Positions 36,980 through 47,570 of a stretch of 64,000 bases of DNA are shown here, piece by piece. The position numbers were made by a program, and so were the translations under genes. This DNA is from Rubinisphaera margarita. GTDB taxonomy: Bacteria; Planctomycetota; Planctomycetia; Planctomycetales; Planctomycetaceae. Positions within the stretch are counted from its first letter, which is position 1. Each line of letters opens with the position of its first letter. The notes under the pieces are model-generated. The model did no database searches, had not been told where the DNA came from, and saw nothing but the letters and a program-made list of their open reading frames with translations. The DNA lies in contig NZ_JAKFGB010000012.1 in assembly GCF_022267515.1 (NCBI RefSeq), positions 434,001 to 498,000 of the forward strand, read 5' to 3'.

Positions 36980-38827
36980 GTGAACGGTTTTAAAGCTCTC
37001 GTGATTCTTCTGCTGATTCTCGTAAGTCGCACCGACTGCCGAGCTCATCCGATCTCCGTTTCGGATGTCTACGTCGAATGTCAACAGGAGCGATTACTGG
37101 TTCGGATCGAAGTCTTTACCGAAGACCTTTATCTGTTCCACAACCTGCCGCTCGGGGACGACAACGCACTTTCCGTCCAGACGGTTCAGGAAGGCGTGAA
37201 ATTGCATCAGACGTTTCTGGCCGAACGGTTTCTGATCCTCAACAGGAATGGCGATCGTCTCGAACCGAAATTCCTGCGGGCTGATACACAGGATCTGCCG
37301 AATGAGCCGATTCCTTTTGAACAGCTGATGTACTTCAAGGTCTTCTACGAGTTCGAATTCACGTTTCAAGACCGCCCGGAATATCTGACTTTTCTACATC
37401 GCTTCACCGGAGAGAAGGTTGTTCTTCCGGCCGAAGTACAGGTCAAGGTCAAGCCGCTGCAGGGACGTCGGGAACAGAAGATTCTGCTTCCCGATCAGCC
37501 CTGGACGATTCATCTCGCCGCTATCGAGGAACGCGGAGCGGCTGATGCCGACATGTCTCCTCAGGAGATCCTGGAACAGCGTCAGACCGAGACGCTGGGG
37601 ATTCAGTCGTACGGAGCGACATACGCCTTTCTTTACATTGAGCCGAATGAGATTCGACTGGAAGCTCTCGTACCACTGGCAACACTCCTGGGGTCTCTGG
37701 ATGTTGAACTGGAACCGGATGGGAAACTGGATCTCGACGACCAGACGCAGCTCAAGAGCGATGTCGAGGCGTTCTTTCAGAAGAACGTGTCGTTGCAGTT
37801 CGAAGGCCGTGAGCAGGACTTGATGACGGACCGCATCGAGTTCTTCGGCGTGGCTCTCCGTGACTTTTCGCAGCAGCGCGAGCCGGAAGTTGTCAGCATT
37901 GCGAACGCCCGCGTTGGGATTATTCTCAGCGCTCCGGTGAGCGAGAGCATCTCCTCGGGCCAGCTGACCTGGGACGTCTTCAACGAGCATCTCTACGAGG
38001 TCAATCTGGCCATCGTTCAAGGGGAAGAGACAACAGCCGACATGATCCGTCCCTTTGACGGGCAGAACGTGATCGCGGTCAACCTGTCGAGCGAGTCTCT
38101 TGCGGGGCGATCGTCCTCGACGTTGGAAGCGGAGAACACCGAACTGACCGAGCGGCTTGATGAGCTGCGGGCCGAATCGCTCCAGGATCTCCGCTGGCTG
38201 TGGGGGGGAGCAGGACTGTCGCTCGTTCTGCTGATTGTTCTGCTGCTCATCCGTCGCAAACTTCCGGTCGCTGCCTTTACAGGTCTACTGGTGTTGATTG
38301 TCGCTGCTGACATTGCAATCGGTGTCGGGCTTCGTCAGCAGATGCTGGAGGCCAGACGCGAGGTTGCCGATTTAACCGGAGACGGACCGGATGTCGTGGC
38401 AGATTTGCTGGGGCAGATCTATCAGGCGGTGAATCTCCGCGACGAAGGAGCCGTCTTCGATCAACTCTCGAAGGTCGCCGATGAAGAATTGCTGCGGGAG
38501 CTATACCTTGAGATCAGAGAGTCCCTCACGATTGAGAGCCAGGGAGGATCGGCAGGGAAGGCTGGACGTGTCGACGTTGGAGCCTGCGAACTGGTTGACG
38601 CGAATGTCGAAGATCTCGATCACCTGAAGTTCTCGTACCTGTGCCAGTGGACCGTGCCCGGACGACTTGAACATTGGGGGCACATCCACGAACGGGCCAA
38701 CAGCTACACCGCCCGGATTCAGCTCTCGCCCCGGCGTGAAGAGTCGGACTGGAAATGGGAAATGACAAGGATTGATTTACAGAATGTCGACCAGTCGCCC
38801 GTTAAAACCTCCGTCCGCCGCTTTTAG
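36980..38827 (+). CDS. Large exported protein with internal membrane segments and NTF2-like end
   Basis: About 615 residues from GTG 36980, placed after the terminator at 36869-36909. A hydrophobic N-terminal signal (KALVILLLILVS) is followed by AHPISVSDVYVECQQERLLVRIEVFTEDL. The long middle (about 30-400) is beta-rich with no recognised domain. A coiled-coil stretch (SSSTLEAENTELTERLDEL, about 375-395) precedes two membrane helices (about 408-425 and 432-452). The C-terminal domain (about 480-615) ends in WKWEMTRIDLQN, like NTF2-type domains and like the protein at 15749. The AHP start and topology recall proteins dealing with HupE/UreJ-type systems, but no homology is claimed. Function unknown. 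Confidence 0.7.
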   Translation: MNGFKALVILLLILVSRTDCRAHPISVSDVYVECQQERLLVRIEVFTEDLYLFHNLPLGDDNALSVQTVQEGVKLHQTFLAERFLILNRNGDRLEPKFLRADTQDLPNEPIPFEQLMYFKVFYEFEFTFQDRPEYLTFLHRFTGEKVVLPAEVQVKVKPLQGRREQKILLPDQPWTIHLAAIEERGAADADMSPQEILEQRQTETLGIQSYGATYAFLYIEPNEIRLEALVPLATLLGSLDVELEPDGKLDLDDQTQLKSDVEAFFQKNVSLQFEGREQDLMTDRIEFFGVALRDFSQQREPEVVSIANARVGIILSAPVSESISSGQLTWDVFNEHLYEVNLAIVQGEETTADMIRPFDGQNVIAVNLSSESLAGRSSSTLEAENTELTERLDELRAESLQDLRWLWGGAGLSLVLLIVLLLIRRKLPVAAFTGLLVLIVAADIAIGVGLRQQMLEARREVADLTGDGPDVVADLLGQIYQAVNLRDEGAVFDQLSKVADEELLRELYLEIRESLTIESQGGSAGKAGRVDVGACELVDANVEDLDHLKFSYLCQWTVPGRLEHWGHIHERANSYTARIQLSPRREESDWKWEMTRIDLQNVDQSPVKTSVRRF

Positions 38828-39120
38828 AACCGTGTACACGTTGAAGTGGGATCCGTACCGCGTGAGTAAGAATGCCGCTTTTCAGACCAGGAGTCGCCCA
38901 AATAGGGACGATGTGGGAGAGCGACCCGTTCGAACTGTCGCATGATGTTCACCTTCGAGAATTGACGCTTTCGCCGCAATCTCCTCAGTTTTCCCTACTC
39001 GAAAGTTCATTCATTCTATAAAATCAAATAGTGCTGATATATGTTCAGCATCCCTCCTGAACAGCTGCTGCGCCAGCGGCATGTCCTCATACGTCCTTCC
39101 TTTGCCGTTCAGATTCTGCC

Positions 39121-41829
39121 ATGCAAGAGTTTCGATATCGTTGTCCGAGTTGTCGGAAGGCACTCCGCATTCGGATCGATCGTGCCGGCCAACAAGTCCG
39201 TTGTCCCGGTTCGCAGTGCGGAGCAAAAATCGATCTCCCCTCCCGTGAACGGATTCTCGCGGCGGCTCAAGCTGCGGCTCAAGCTCCAACGAAGAATGGA
39301 GAGAAGCCGAACACGAAGAGGGGCCTCACGCGATCCTCTGCAGTTGAATCGAAGAAGTCGGAATCCCGCAAGCCAGCCATGGCGAAGCGTCGGAAAAAGG
39401 TTGCTGAACTCCCCCCTGCTCCGTTGAAGCGGGGAGAACAAAGGCGTCAGGAAGCGGTTCGTTCGACGAAACGTCGAGCACCTTACCAGTTGATTCTGGG
39501 AACGATCGCGATCGTCGGTTTGCTGATCGGCGGCAGTTACATGCTTCCCTCCGCCTCCACGGGTAACCTGTCGGAGGAGAGTGCCCGCATTCAGGCTGAG
39601 CCGAAGAACGAATTCGCCACAAAGATCGCTCCGTTTCTCTCGAAATATTGTGCCGACTGCCATGGAGCCGATCTGCAGGAGGAAGGGATTCGTTTCGACA
39701 ATATCTCCGGCCAGCCCGATTTGCTCGAGAGGCACGACTTCTGGCACAAGGTGCATCAGCAGATCGCCGTCGGTTCGATGCCGCCATCCGATATGGAACT
39801 TCCTTCGATGGAGGAACGAACCGCAGTCGCCGACTGGCTCGATCGTCAGCTCAATCATTTTGATTGCCGGGGCGTCGACAATCCGGGTCGGGTTACGGTC
39901 CGTCGGCTGAATCGGATCGAGTACAATAATACCGTTCGTGATCTTCTGGGCATCAACGTCGACCTCGCTTCGACGTTCCCGGCTGATGATGTCGGCTACG
40001 GCTTCGATAATATTGGCGATGTGCTCACGATATCTCCGCTGTTGATGGAGCGATATATCGAAGCTTCGGAGAAAGCCGTGGATGTGGCCATCACTCTGCC
40101 GGAATCGTTGCGGCTCAAGGAACAATGGGCCGGGGAACGGTTCAAGCTTGGGGGATCAGGGCGAGCTTCGGGACGATCGGTGACGTTCGCTTCCAACGGA
40201 TTCGCGACAGCACGATTCCGTATCAAAGCCGAAGGAGAGTATCAGTTCGAAGTGGTCGTCTCGGCTTCGCAGGCCGGTGACGGAGTCGCTCAGGTTCAAA
40301 TAGAACTCGATGGCAAGCCTGTCGGAACGCACGACGTTCCAGGGCATCGGGTGGATCGAACCGTGAAATGGAACAAACATCTGAAGGTCGGTGACCATCA
40401 GCTGGAGATCCGCTTCGCCAACGACCATTACGATCCCGATGCGGAAGATCCACAGCGTCGGGATCGGAATCTGTATCTGTCATCGGCGGCAATCGAGGGG
40501 CCGGAGAAGCTTTCGCTCGACAGCTTCCCGGCTGCTCATCGTCGTCTGATGGTGGCTCAGCCCGGCAAGGATCTCCCACCGAAAGAAGCGGCCCGCAAGG
40601 TTCTGGCTCCGCTGGTGGAACGGGCGTTCCGGCGTCCGACCCGCCCCGGCGAACTCGACCGTTATCTGAAGATCTTCGAGATTGCTCAGTCTCGCGGGGA
40701 GTCCTATGAACGCTCGATGCAGGTTGCAATTCAGGGCGTTCTGGTTTCTCCCGAGTTCTTGTTCCGTATTGAAGGCGAAGAAGATTCGAGCGGCAGTAAA
40801 AACGTGACGCTCGATGATTTCGCTCTGGCATCCCGGCTCTCCTACTTCCTGTGGAGCAGTATGCCGGATGATGAACTGTTCGCGCTGGCTCGGTCCGGGA
40901 AGCTTTCCGACGAGGCCGTGCTTGAACAGCAGGTTCGACGGATGTTGAAGGATGAGAAGTCGCAGGCGTTGACCGAGAATTTCATCGGCCAGTGGCTCGG
41001 CTTGAGACGTCTGCCGGAGACAACGCCGGATAAAGATCTGTTCCCAATGTTCAACACCAAGCTGGCCACGGACATGCAGCGGGAGACCGAGCTGCTGTTT
41101 GCTCACGTTCTGGAACAGGATCTGAGTCTGACGGAGCTGATCACGGCTGATTACACCTTCGTGAATGAATCGCTGGCCCGGCTCTACGGGCTGGAAAACA
41201 TCAAGGGAAACGATTTCCAGAAGGTGAGCCTGAAAGAGACACCTCGCCGTGGCTTGATCGCACACGCTGGCGTGTTGACGCTGACGTCCTTCCCGAATCG
41301 GACATCACCGGTGAAACGGGGTGAATGGGTCCTGGAAAACATCCTGGCTCAGGCTCCCCCGCCTGCTCCGGCAAGCGTGCCAGGACTCGAGGAAACCCAG
41401 GCGGCCAATCCGAATCTTTCCTTCCGCGAACAGCTCGTACTTCACCAAAAGGATCCGATCTGCAGTTCCTGTCACAAATTAATGGACGGGATTGGTTTCG
41501 GCCTGCAGAACTTCGATGCCATTGGTCGATGGCGCGAAAAGGACGGTGAGCACGCCATCGATGCCCAGGGCGATTTACCTGATGGAACTTCGTTCAATGG
41601 CCCAAGCGAACTAATCGACATTCTCAGCCGAAAGCCGGACGACTTTACACGGTGCATGGCTGAAAAGATGTTGACGTACGCCGTAGGCCGAGGGTTAGAA
41701 TGGTACGACCGCTGCACGATTGACGATATTATTGCGGCCACCCGCGCCGACCATTACCGGATTTCCCGCCTGATCGTCGAGATAGTGAAGAGCCCCGCCT
41801 TCCGGGAACGCCACACGACCTCTCTCTGA
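39121..41829 (+). CDS. DUF1592-type planctomycete cytochrome with N-terminal zinc ribbon
   Basis: 902 residues. At the N-terminus Cys8, Cys11, Cys28 and Cys33 (CPSC ... CPGSQC) form a zinc-ribbon-like module. A Lys/Arg-rich linker and one membrane helix (about 123-141) follow. Outside the membrane come a cytochrome c motif CADCH (177-181), PADDVGYGFDNIGD (DUF1587), a carbohydrate-binding-like sheet (~330-440), and DUF1592 (RPGELDRYLKIFEIAQSRGESYE, SYFLWSSMPDDELFA). DUF1588 (RRGLIAHAGVLTLTSFPNRTSPVKRGEWVLE), a second heme motif CSSCH (near 781-785) and DUF1585 close the protein. This is the standard planctomycete surface-cytochrome order, always paired with DUF1552 as here. Proposed roles are in polymer degradation or electron transfer and remain unproven. 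The 293-bp gap upstream holds no gene. Confidence 0.92.
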   Translation: MQEFRYRCPSCRKALRIRIDRAGQQVRCPGSQCGAKIDLPSRERILAAAQAAAQAPTKNGEKPNTKRGLTRSSAVESKKSESRKPAMAKRRKKVAELPPAPLKRGEQRRQEAVRSTKRRAPYQLILGTIAIVGLLIGGSYMLPSASTGNLSEESARIQAEPKNEFATKIAPFLSKYCADCHGADLQEEGIRFDNISGQPDLLERHDFWHKVHQQIAVGSMPPSDMELPSMEERTAVADWLDRQLNHFDCRGVDNPGRVTVRRLNRIEYNNTVRDLLGINVDLASTFPADDVGYGFDNIGDVLTISPLLMERYIEASEKAVDVAITLPESLRLKEQWAGERFKLGGSGRASGRSVTFASNGFATARFRIKAEGEYQFEVVVSASQAGDGVAQVQIELDGKPVGTHDVPGHRVDRTVKWNKHLKVGDHQLEIRFANDHYDPDAEDPQRRDRNLYLSSAAIEGPEKLSLDSFPAAHRRLMVAQPGKDLPPKEAARKVLAPLVERAFRRPTRPGELDRYLKIFEIAQSRGESYERSMQVAIQGVLVSPEFLFRIEGEEDSSGSKNVTLDDFALASRLSYFLWSSMPDDELFALARSGKLSDEAVLEQQVRRMLKDEKSQALTENFIGQWLGLRRLPETTPDKDLFPMFNTKLATDMQRETELLFAHVLEQDLSLTELITADYTFVNESLARLYGLENIKGNDFQKVSLKETPRRGLIAHAGVLTLTSFPNRTSPVKRGEWVLENILAQAPPPAPASVPGLEETQAANPNLSFREQLVLHQKDPICSSCHKLMDGIGFGLQNFDAIGRWREKDGEHAIDAQGDLPDGTSFNGPSELIDILSRKPDDFTRCMAEKMLTYAVGRGLEWYDRCTIDDIIAATRADHYRISRLIVEIVKSPAFRERHTTSL

Positions 41830-41840
41830 GAAAGATCGCG

Positions 41841-43205
<1,365 letters not shown>

Positions 43206-43239
43206 GTCCGATACCGGACAGGAGGAATCGAGACCGAGC

Positions 43240-44409
43240 ATGCGTCGCCTGTTGTTTCTGGCCTGGAGATACGCCCTGTATCACAGGCTGCGGACGGTGC
43301 TGCTCACCTTCAGCCTCTGTCTGACGATCGCGATTCCGGTTACCGTTCACCTGCTGACCGGCACCATTCAGGAGGCCCTGCTCCGTCGAGCGCAGGGCTC
43401 TCCATTTGTTGTCGGATCGCCAGGCAGTGCGGCGGATCTCACCGTCAACAGTCTCTATTTCGAAGAGATCGATCTTCCCCCGTTTACCTACGGGCAGGCT
43501 GAGTCTCTGACCGAAGACGAACTCGTCACCGCCGTTCCGCTGCATGTGAAGTACTCCACGCGTGAGTACCCGATTGTCGGGACCACGCTCGAATACTTCC
43601 GGCGGCGTCGGTTGCTTCTTCATCACGGTTCGGAGTGGGAACGGCTCGGCGACTGCATGCTGGGAGCCGAGGTCGCGAAAAAGCTGGAACTCGGCGTCGG
43701 CGATTTTCTGATCAGCGACAGCGAGTCCTTTCTGAAACCGGTCGGGGCACTGCCTCTGAGAATGCGAATTCAAGGTGTTCTCGCGCCGACGGGCACCAGC
43801 GACGATCGGGCGGTGTTCGTTCACGTGCGGACGGCCTGGCTGCTGGAAGGCATCGGACACGGTCACGATGCGGCTCTGCATACGACCGAAGACGGTGGGA
43901 CTGCTGGAGCCGCTCACGCTCAGCTGGCTGCTGCCGGTGTTCAGTTCCTCGAGGTCAACGAGGAGAATCAGAACTCGTTCCACTTTCACGGCGAGCCGGA
44001 CCAGTTCCCGCTGACAGCGGCCCTGGTCTTCCCGTCGGACAACCGGAGTGGACTGATCTGGGAAGGACGTCAACAGGCCGATCCCGATCTGCTCACGGTC
44101 CGCCCTGTCGATGTGGTCGAACAGCTGGTCAACGTTCTTGTGAATGTGCAGCGAGTGGTTGACGGGATCGTGCTGGCTCTCGGCGTGATTGTCGGCGTGC
44201 TGTTCACCGTTGTCGTTATCTTCTCGCTGCAGCTTCGAAGGGATGAGATGCAGACATTTCAGGCGTTGGGGGCAAGTCGCTGGTTGACTGCTCAATTGAT
44301 CCTTTGCGATCTGCTGCTTATTCTCCTGCTGACCCCGCCCTTCACGGCGCTGTTGACCGTCGGACTGTACTATGCCGGGCATCCGTGGATTGAGCGGATT
44401 CTGTTTTGA
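43240..44409 (+). CDS. FtsX/MacB-like ABC transporter permease
   Basis: 389 residues. One N-terminal membrane helix (about 20-40) is followed by a large periplasmic domain (about 45-300; EEIDLPPFTYGQAESL, LGAEVAKKLELGVGDFLI). The C-terminal membrane segments are VVDGIVLALGVIVGVLFTVVVIFSL (about 306-330) and two more helices to 385, with the LGASRWLTAQLI coupling-helix sequence between them. This is the FtsX-like topology of MacB/LolC permeases. No ATPase gene is adjacent, and typical members have a LolD/MacB-like ATPase next door. The 34-bp gap after the DUF1552 gene suggests the same operon. AGGAGG is about 14 bases before the ATG. Confidence 0.83.
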   Translation: MRRLLFLAWRYALYHRLRTVLLTFSLCLTIAIPVTVHLLTGTIQEALLRRAQGSPFVVGSPGSAADLTVNSLYFEEIDLPPFTYGQAESLTEDELVTAVPLHVKYSTREYPIVGTTLEYFRRRRLLLHHGSEWERLGDCMLGAEVAKKLELGVGDFLISDSESFLKPVGALPLRMRIQGVLAPTGTSDDRAVFVHVRTAWLLEGIGHGHDAALHTTEDGGTAGAAHAQLAAAGVQFLEVNEENQNSFHFHGEPDQFPLTAALVFPSDNRSGLIWEGRQQADPDLLTVRPVDVVEQLVNVLVNVQRVVDGIVLALGVIVGVLFTVVVIFSLQLRRDEMQTFQALGASRWLTAQLILCDLLLILLLTPPFTALLTVGLYYAGHPWIERILF

Positions 44410-44440
44410 TGGACGACCTGTGCGGCCTGGTGAGATAACG

Positions 44441-45235
44441 ATGGAACTCCGTGAATTTGCCGAAACCATTTTGCTTTCGGAAGAGCTGGAGCGAAAGCTT
44501 TCGATCGGGGATGGCGAATGGACGGATAACGAGCCCGGAGCCGCCATTCGGGTTGAAGTGCCAGCACGCAGTCCTGAACTGATCTTCGCTTCGCCGCGAA
44601 CGGCTCCCGGGATGCCGAAGTTCGGCAGCTTTCACGATCCGGTCAAACGCGGCATCGCCCATCACATCATGGCCAATCATGAATTGCAGGCCGTTGAGGC
44701 GATGGCCTGGGTGCTGCTCGCCTTTCCCGAGGCTCCGAGCGAGTTCCGGCTGGGCCTTGCCAACGTGATTCGCGATGAGCAGAAGCATACGCGGATGCAT
44801 GCCGAACGAGCTTCGCGTCTGGGGGTGCCCTTTGGTTCCCTGCCCGTCAATTGCTACATCTGGAAGAAGGTGCAGCACTTTGAGTCGGTCGTCGATTATG
44901 TGGCGGGACTTCCGCTCGTCTTCGAAGGAGCGAATCTGGATCACTCGCTCGAGTTTGCCGAAGCGTTCGACGCCGTTGGGGATCTGCGAAGCGCGGCGTT
45001 GATGCGAATCATTCATCGCGACGAAATCGAGCACGTACGCTTCGGCTGGGAATGGCTTTGTGCCTCGGCGGGCGAGAACGAGGACCTGTGGGAATTCTGG
45101 GCTCAGCATCTGCACTGGCCGGTGCGTCCCTCCAAGGCTCGCGGCGAGAAGTTCGTACGAGATGCGCGACTGGCTGCCGGAATGCCGCCTGAATTCGTGG
45201 AGAAGCTCGAAATGTGGAATGACCGGCAGTCTTAG
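44441..45235 (+). CDS. DUF455 ferritin-like protein
   Basis: 264 residues from ATG 44441 (GGTGAG upstream). The four-helix ferritin-like core carries iron ligands His80-Glu81 (ANHELQAVEA), Glu113 and His116 (RDEQKHTRMH), and Asp194/Glu195/His198 (RDEIEHVRFG), as in the DUF455 family. Known relatives include MiaE-like hydroxylases, so a di-iron oxygenase role is possible but not shown. It is 31 bp after the ABC permease gene and probably the last gene of the operon starting at 39121. Its stop TAG is the first codon-sized part of repeat copy D. Confidence 0.87.
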   Translation: MELREFAETILLSEELERKLSIGDGEWTDNEPGAAIRVEVPARSPELIFASPRTAPGMPKFGSFHDPVKRGIAHHIMANHELQAVEAMAWVLLAFPEAPSEFRLGLANVIRDEQKHTRMHAERASRLGVPFGSLPVNCYIWKKVQHFESVVDYVAGLPLVFEGANLDHSLEFAEAFDAVGDLRSAALMRIIHRDEIEHVRFGWEWLCASAGENEDLWEFWAQHLHWPVRPSKARGEKFVRDARLAAGMPPEFVEKLEMWNDRQS

Positions 45236-45290
45236 AGCATTTTCATGCTTCTCCTGCAGTCGCACGGGCACCAATCCTTGCCTGAGTTTG
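45233..45290. repeat. Dispersed palindromic repeat, copy D (left part, long-form type)
   Basis: Starts TAGAGCATTTTCATGCTTCT, continues CCTGCAGTCGCACGGGCACC and AATCCTTGCC, and loses similarity after GAGTTTG at 45290. It matches copy A in the same orientation across ~58 bp. The right end (GAATTTGCTCTA in copy A) is missing or unrecognisable. The initial TAG is the stop codon of the DUF455 gene. Confidence 0.75.
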
Positions 45291-45320
45291 TTTCAGGTCT
45301 TACCGGTTCGTTCAACGAAA

Positions 45321-45351
45321 GAACGCCGCGGAGGGTGGCTCCGCGGCGTTC
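45321..45351. terminator. Hairpin between convergent genes
   Basis: GAACGCCGCGGAG (45321-45333) pairs perfectly with CTCCGCGGCGTTC (45339-45351) around GGTGG. There is no T-run, but it lies between the stops of two convergent genes and probably terminates transcription from both sides. Confidence 0.7.
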
Positions 45352-45375
45352 GAATTCGATGGCTGATCAATTGGA

Positions 45376-47238
45376 TCAGTGATTCTGCAGGCAGTCCAGA
45401 GCGATGTTGGCGGCATCGCGAACTTCAGGTGACCCGTGATTCGAGATGAAAGTCAGCTCGGCCACGACAACCTGAGGAGCATCGCCCAGGCCACCCAGTG
45501 AGAGAGCCGAGGCACAGCGGACCTGATCATCGACATCGCGGAGTCCAGACCGCAGGGCTTCGACGGCGTACGGCTTGAGGTCGCCCCGGACCGAGCCGAG
45601 AGCGTGAGCCGTCAGCCAGCGGACCTGAGTGTCCTGATGACGCATGAGATGAGTCAGACGCAGCATGGCGTCGACATGATCGGGTTTGTGCTTCAGAAGA
45701 GCTTCGGACACGTACAGAGCCGAAAGTCCATCTGAGCTCAGCAGAGCTGTTTCCAGGAGCGGAACAATGGTCTCACTCTGGCGGGACATATCCCCGAGGT
45801 ACATCGCGGCCAGTTGAACGGCCTTCTGATCCTGGGAAGTCACCACTTCGCCCAGCGTCGAGGTCACGGCATCGATCTGCTGATTCCAGTGATACAGCGT
45901 GCAGGCGGCATGCGCCCGGACGTTCTGATCGCTGTCGCTCATCAGTTCGACGATTTCCGGCGAGACGGCCACGGAATCGCCACCCCGTTCGTAGGCTCGC
46001 CGCAGGCCCTGAATCCGCAGGTTGGCGTCTTCGCTGAGAAGCAGCTGGCGAATCTGCTGAACTTCTGCCGACAGCTCGCGGCTGTCGGCCGGGTTATGAT
46101 AGGAGCCGGCGTTCCGCCATTCCCGATCTCCCAGAGCCTCATCCAGAAGAGTCAGAATCTCTGGAGAGATGACCGTTTTCGTCGGACTGGGCTGAGTTTC
46201 TTTGCTTTTGGCTTCAGCGACCTCTTCGGCGCCTTTTTTCTCCACAGGAGCAGCGGCCGTCTCGACAGCGTCCCTGATCAGTTTTGTGGCGACCGGAACA
46301 TCGGCGGCTTCCTGAGCTTCCTTCACCCAGGGGAACTCTTCGACAGCATCAGCAGCAGCTTTCTTAACCGTGGTCTTTGCCGTTTCTGGTTTGGCCCACG
46401 GGGCGAGATCGTCGCTGGATGGCACGGTGGCATCGGCGGTCTGTTTCACGTTCAGCACGGCCGATTCGAGTTCCGCTGTGGGAATCGAGGCATCGCCGTA
46501 CGACATCAGATCGAAGGCCGCATCATCGTGTCCGCTGAGAGCCAGGTTCGCCTGCTGAATTTCATCAGCGGATTTCCCGGGAGCGGTCGCGTCCGCAACT
46601 TCCTGTGTCAGTCCGGAAGCGGCGTTCAGCTCGCTGAGTTGCTGGCTGAGCAGATCGGTGTCGCTTGTTGAGCCAAGCGCAACTTCTGTCGGCTCGGTCG
46701 GCTCTGTTTCCGATTGGGGCTGCTCAGTTTGGGCTGTAGTGCTCGCTGTGAGCTGAGAGCTCTCGCTTTTCGCTTTGTCGCGATCCCCGCGGAAGATTCC
46801 GAAGAAGCGGGAGATCCGACCTTCTGACTTCTGCGGCTCTGCTTCCGGCTGAGCAACAATCTTCTGCTCGATTGCCGGCTCGGCGACTGGATCCTGACCA
46901 GCCGTCTCCGCCGTGTCGGTCTTCACAGCCGGAGCGGTCTCTGTGGACGGAGTCACTTCTGCAGTGGATCCGCTTGCGGGCGTCTCTTTTCTCAAACTGG
47001 CCGTGTTGACCTCGAGACCGTCATTGGAAGGTTTCTCGGAAGGTTGCTCAACAGCTTCCTCGTCTGTTTCAGCCTGCTCGGCAGCAGCGGCGACGGCGGC
47101 TGATTCGACGGCGGTTTCCCGCGAACGCCCTGTGGGAATCTTCTCGGCGATTCCGTCTTTCAGGGAGCGGACGGACTGGCAGCCAGTCACCGAAGCGGCA
47201 AGCAGGCCGTAAGTAAGACATGTTCTAATACTTGGCAT
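45376..47238 (-). CDS. Lipoprotein with long disordered linker and C-terminal HEAT repeats
   Basis: 620 residues from ATG 47238 (GGGGGGAAT about 11 bases upstream); the frame is open 41 codons further but lacks homology. Lipobox LAASVTGC (cysteine near residue 19). Residues ~30-350 are low-complexity, rich in Ala, Glu, Thr, Pro and Ser, and probably disordered. The C-terminal ~200 residues are HEAT/armadillo-like repeats of about 35 residues with recurrent Asp/Ala/Arg positions (NVRAHAACTLYHW, QVRWLTAHALGSV, QVRCASALSLGGL, EVRDAANIALDCL). It is probably an envelope-anchored protein-binding scaffold. Convergent with the DUF455 gene. Confidence 0.78.
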   Translation of the reverse strand: MPSIRTCLTYGLLAASVTGCQSVRSLKDGIAEKIPTGRSRETAVESAAVAAAAEQAETDEEAVEQPSEKPSNDGLEVNTASLRKETPASGSTAEVTPSTETAPAVKTDTAETAGQDPVAEPAIEQKIVAQPEAEPQKSEGRISRFFGIFRGDRDKAKSESSQLTASTTAQTEQPQSETEPTEPTEVALGSTSDTDLLSQQLSELNAASGLTQEVADATAPGKSADEIQQANLALSGHDDAAFDLMSYGDASIPTAELESAVLNVKQTADATVPSSDDLAPWAKPETAKTTVKKAAADAVEEFPWVKEAQEAADVPVATKLIRDAVETAAAPVEKKGAEEVAEAKSKETQPSPTKTVISPEILTLLDEALGDREWRNAGSYHNPADSRELSAEVQQIRQLLLSEDANLRIQGLRRAYERGGDSVAVSPEIVELMSDSDQNVRAHAACTLYHWNQQIDAVTSTLGEVVTSQDQKAVQLAAMYLGDMSRQSETIVPLLETALLSSDGLSALYVSEALLKHKPDHVDAMLRLTHLMRHQDTQVRWLTAHALGSVRGDLKPYAVEALRSGLRDVDDQVRCASALSLGGLGDAPQVVVAELTFISNHGSPEVRDAANIALDCLQNH

Positions 47239-47567
47239 CGCTCTGATTCCCCCCGTTGAAGTCACATCCTGCGGATGACGACAACTCCCTTCCCTGAATG
47301 TGACGTCTGGACGAAAGCGGTTGGCACGCTTTGCTCTGATCGTCGTGTACAGCCGGCGCATTGACCGGTACGAACCCTTTCATTTATCGAACCGAAATGC
47401 GCGGCAAATTCAGAATCGGAAGACGGACCGATTGCTCTTGCGCAGCTTCTCTATTGTGAATGCAGATGGGGGGGCTGCGTGGACGGCGGATGCCACCAGG
47501 CACGGCGTCGCCGGGTATGACTGATCAGTTTGCCATGCGCGGCGCTGGTAAGCAGGAGCGGATTGCT
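47239..47567. other. Intergenic region of about 330 bp
   Basis: Lies between two minus-strand genes (HlyD-like above, HEAT lipoprotein below). It should contain the promoter of the HEAT lipoprotein. Short open frames on the plus strand lack ribosome binding sites. The right edge may hold a degraded copy of the palindromic repeat. Confidence 0.5.
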
Positions 47568-47570
47568 CTA
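47550..47570. repeat. Possible degenerate copy of the dispersed repeat
   Basis: On the minus strand TAGAGCAATCCGCTCCTGCT resembles the start of copies B and D (TAGAGCA, then CTCCTGC) with about 8 bases missing. As in copies B-D, the TAG (47570-47568) is the stop codon of the adjacent gene. The match is short and could be chance. Confidence 0.3.
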
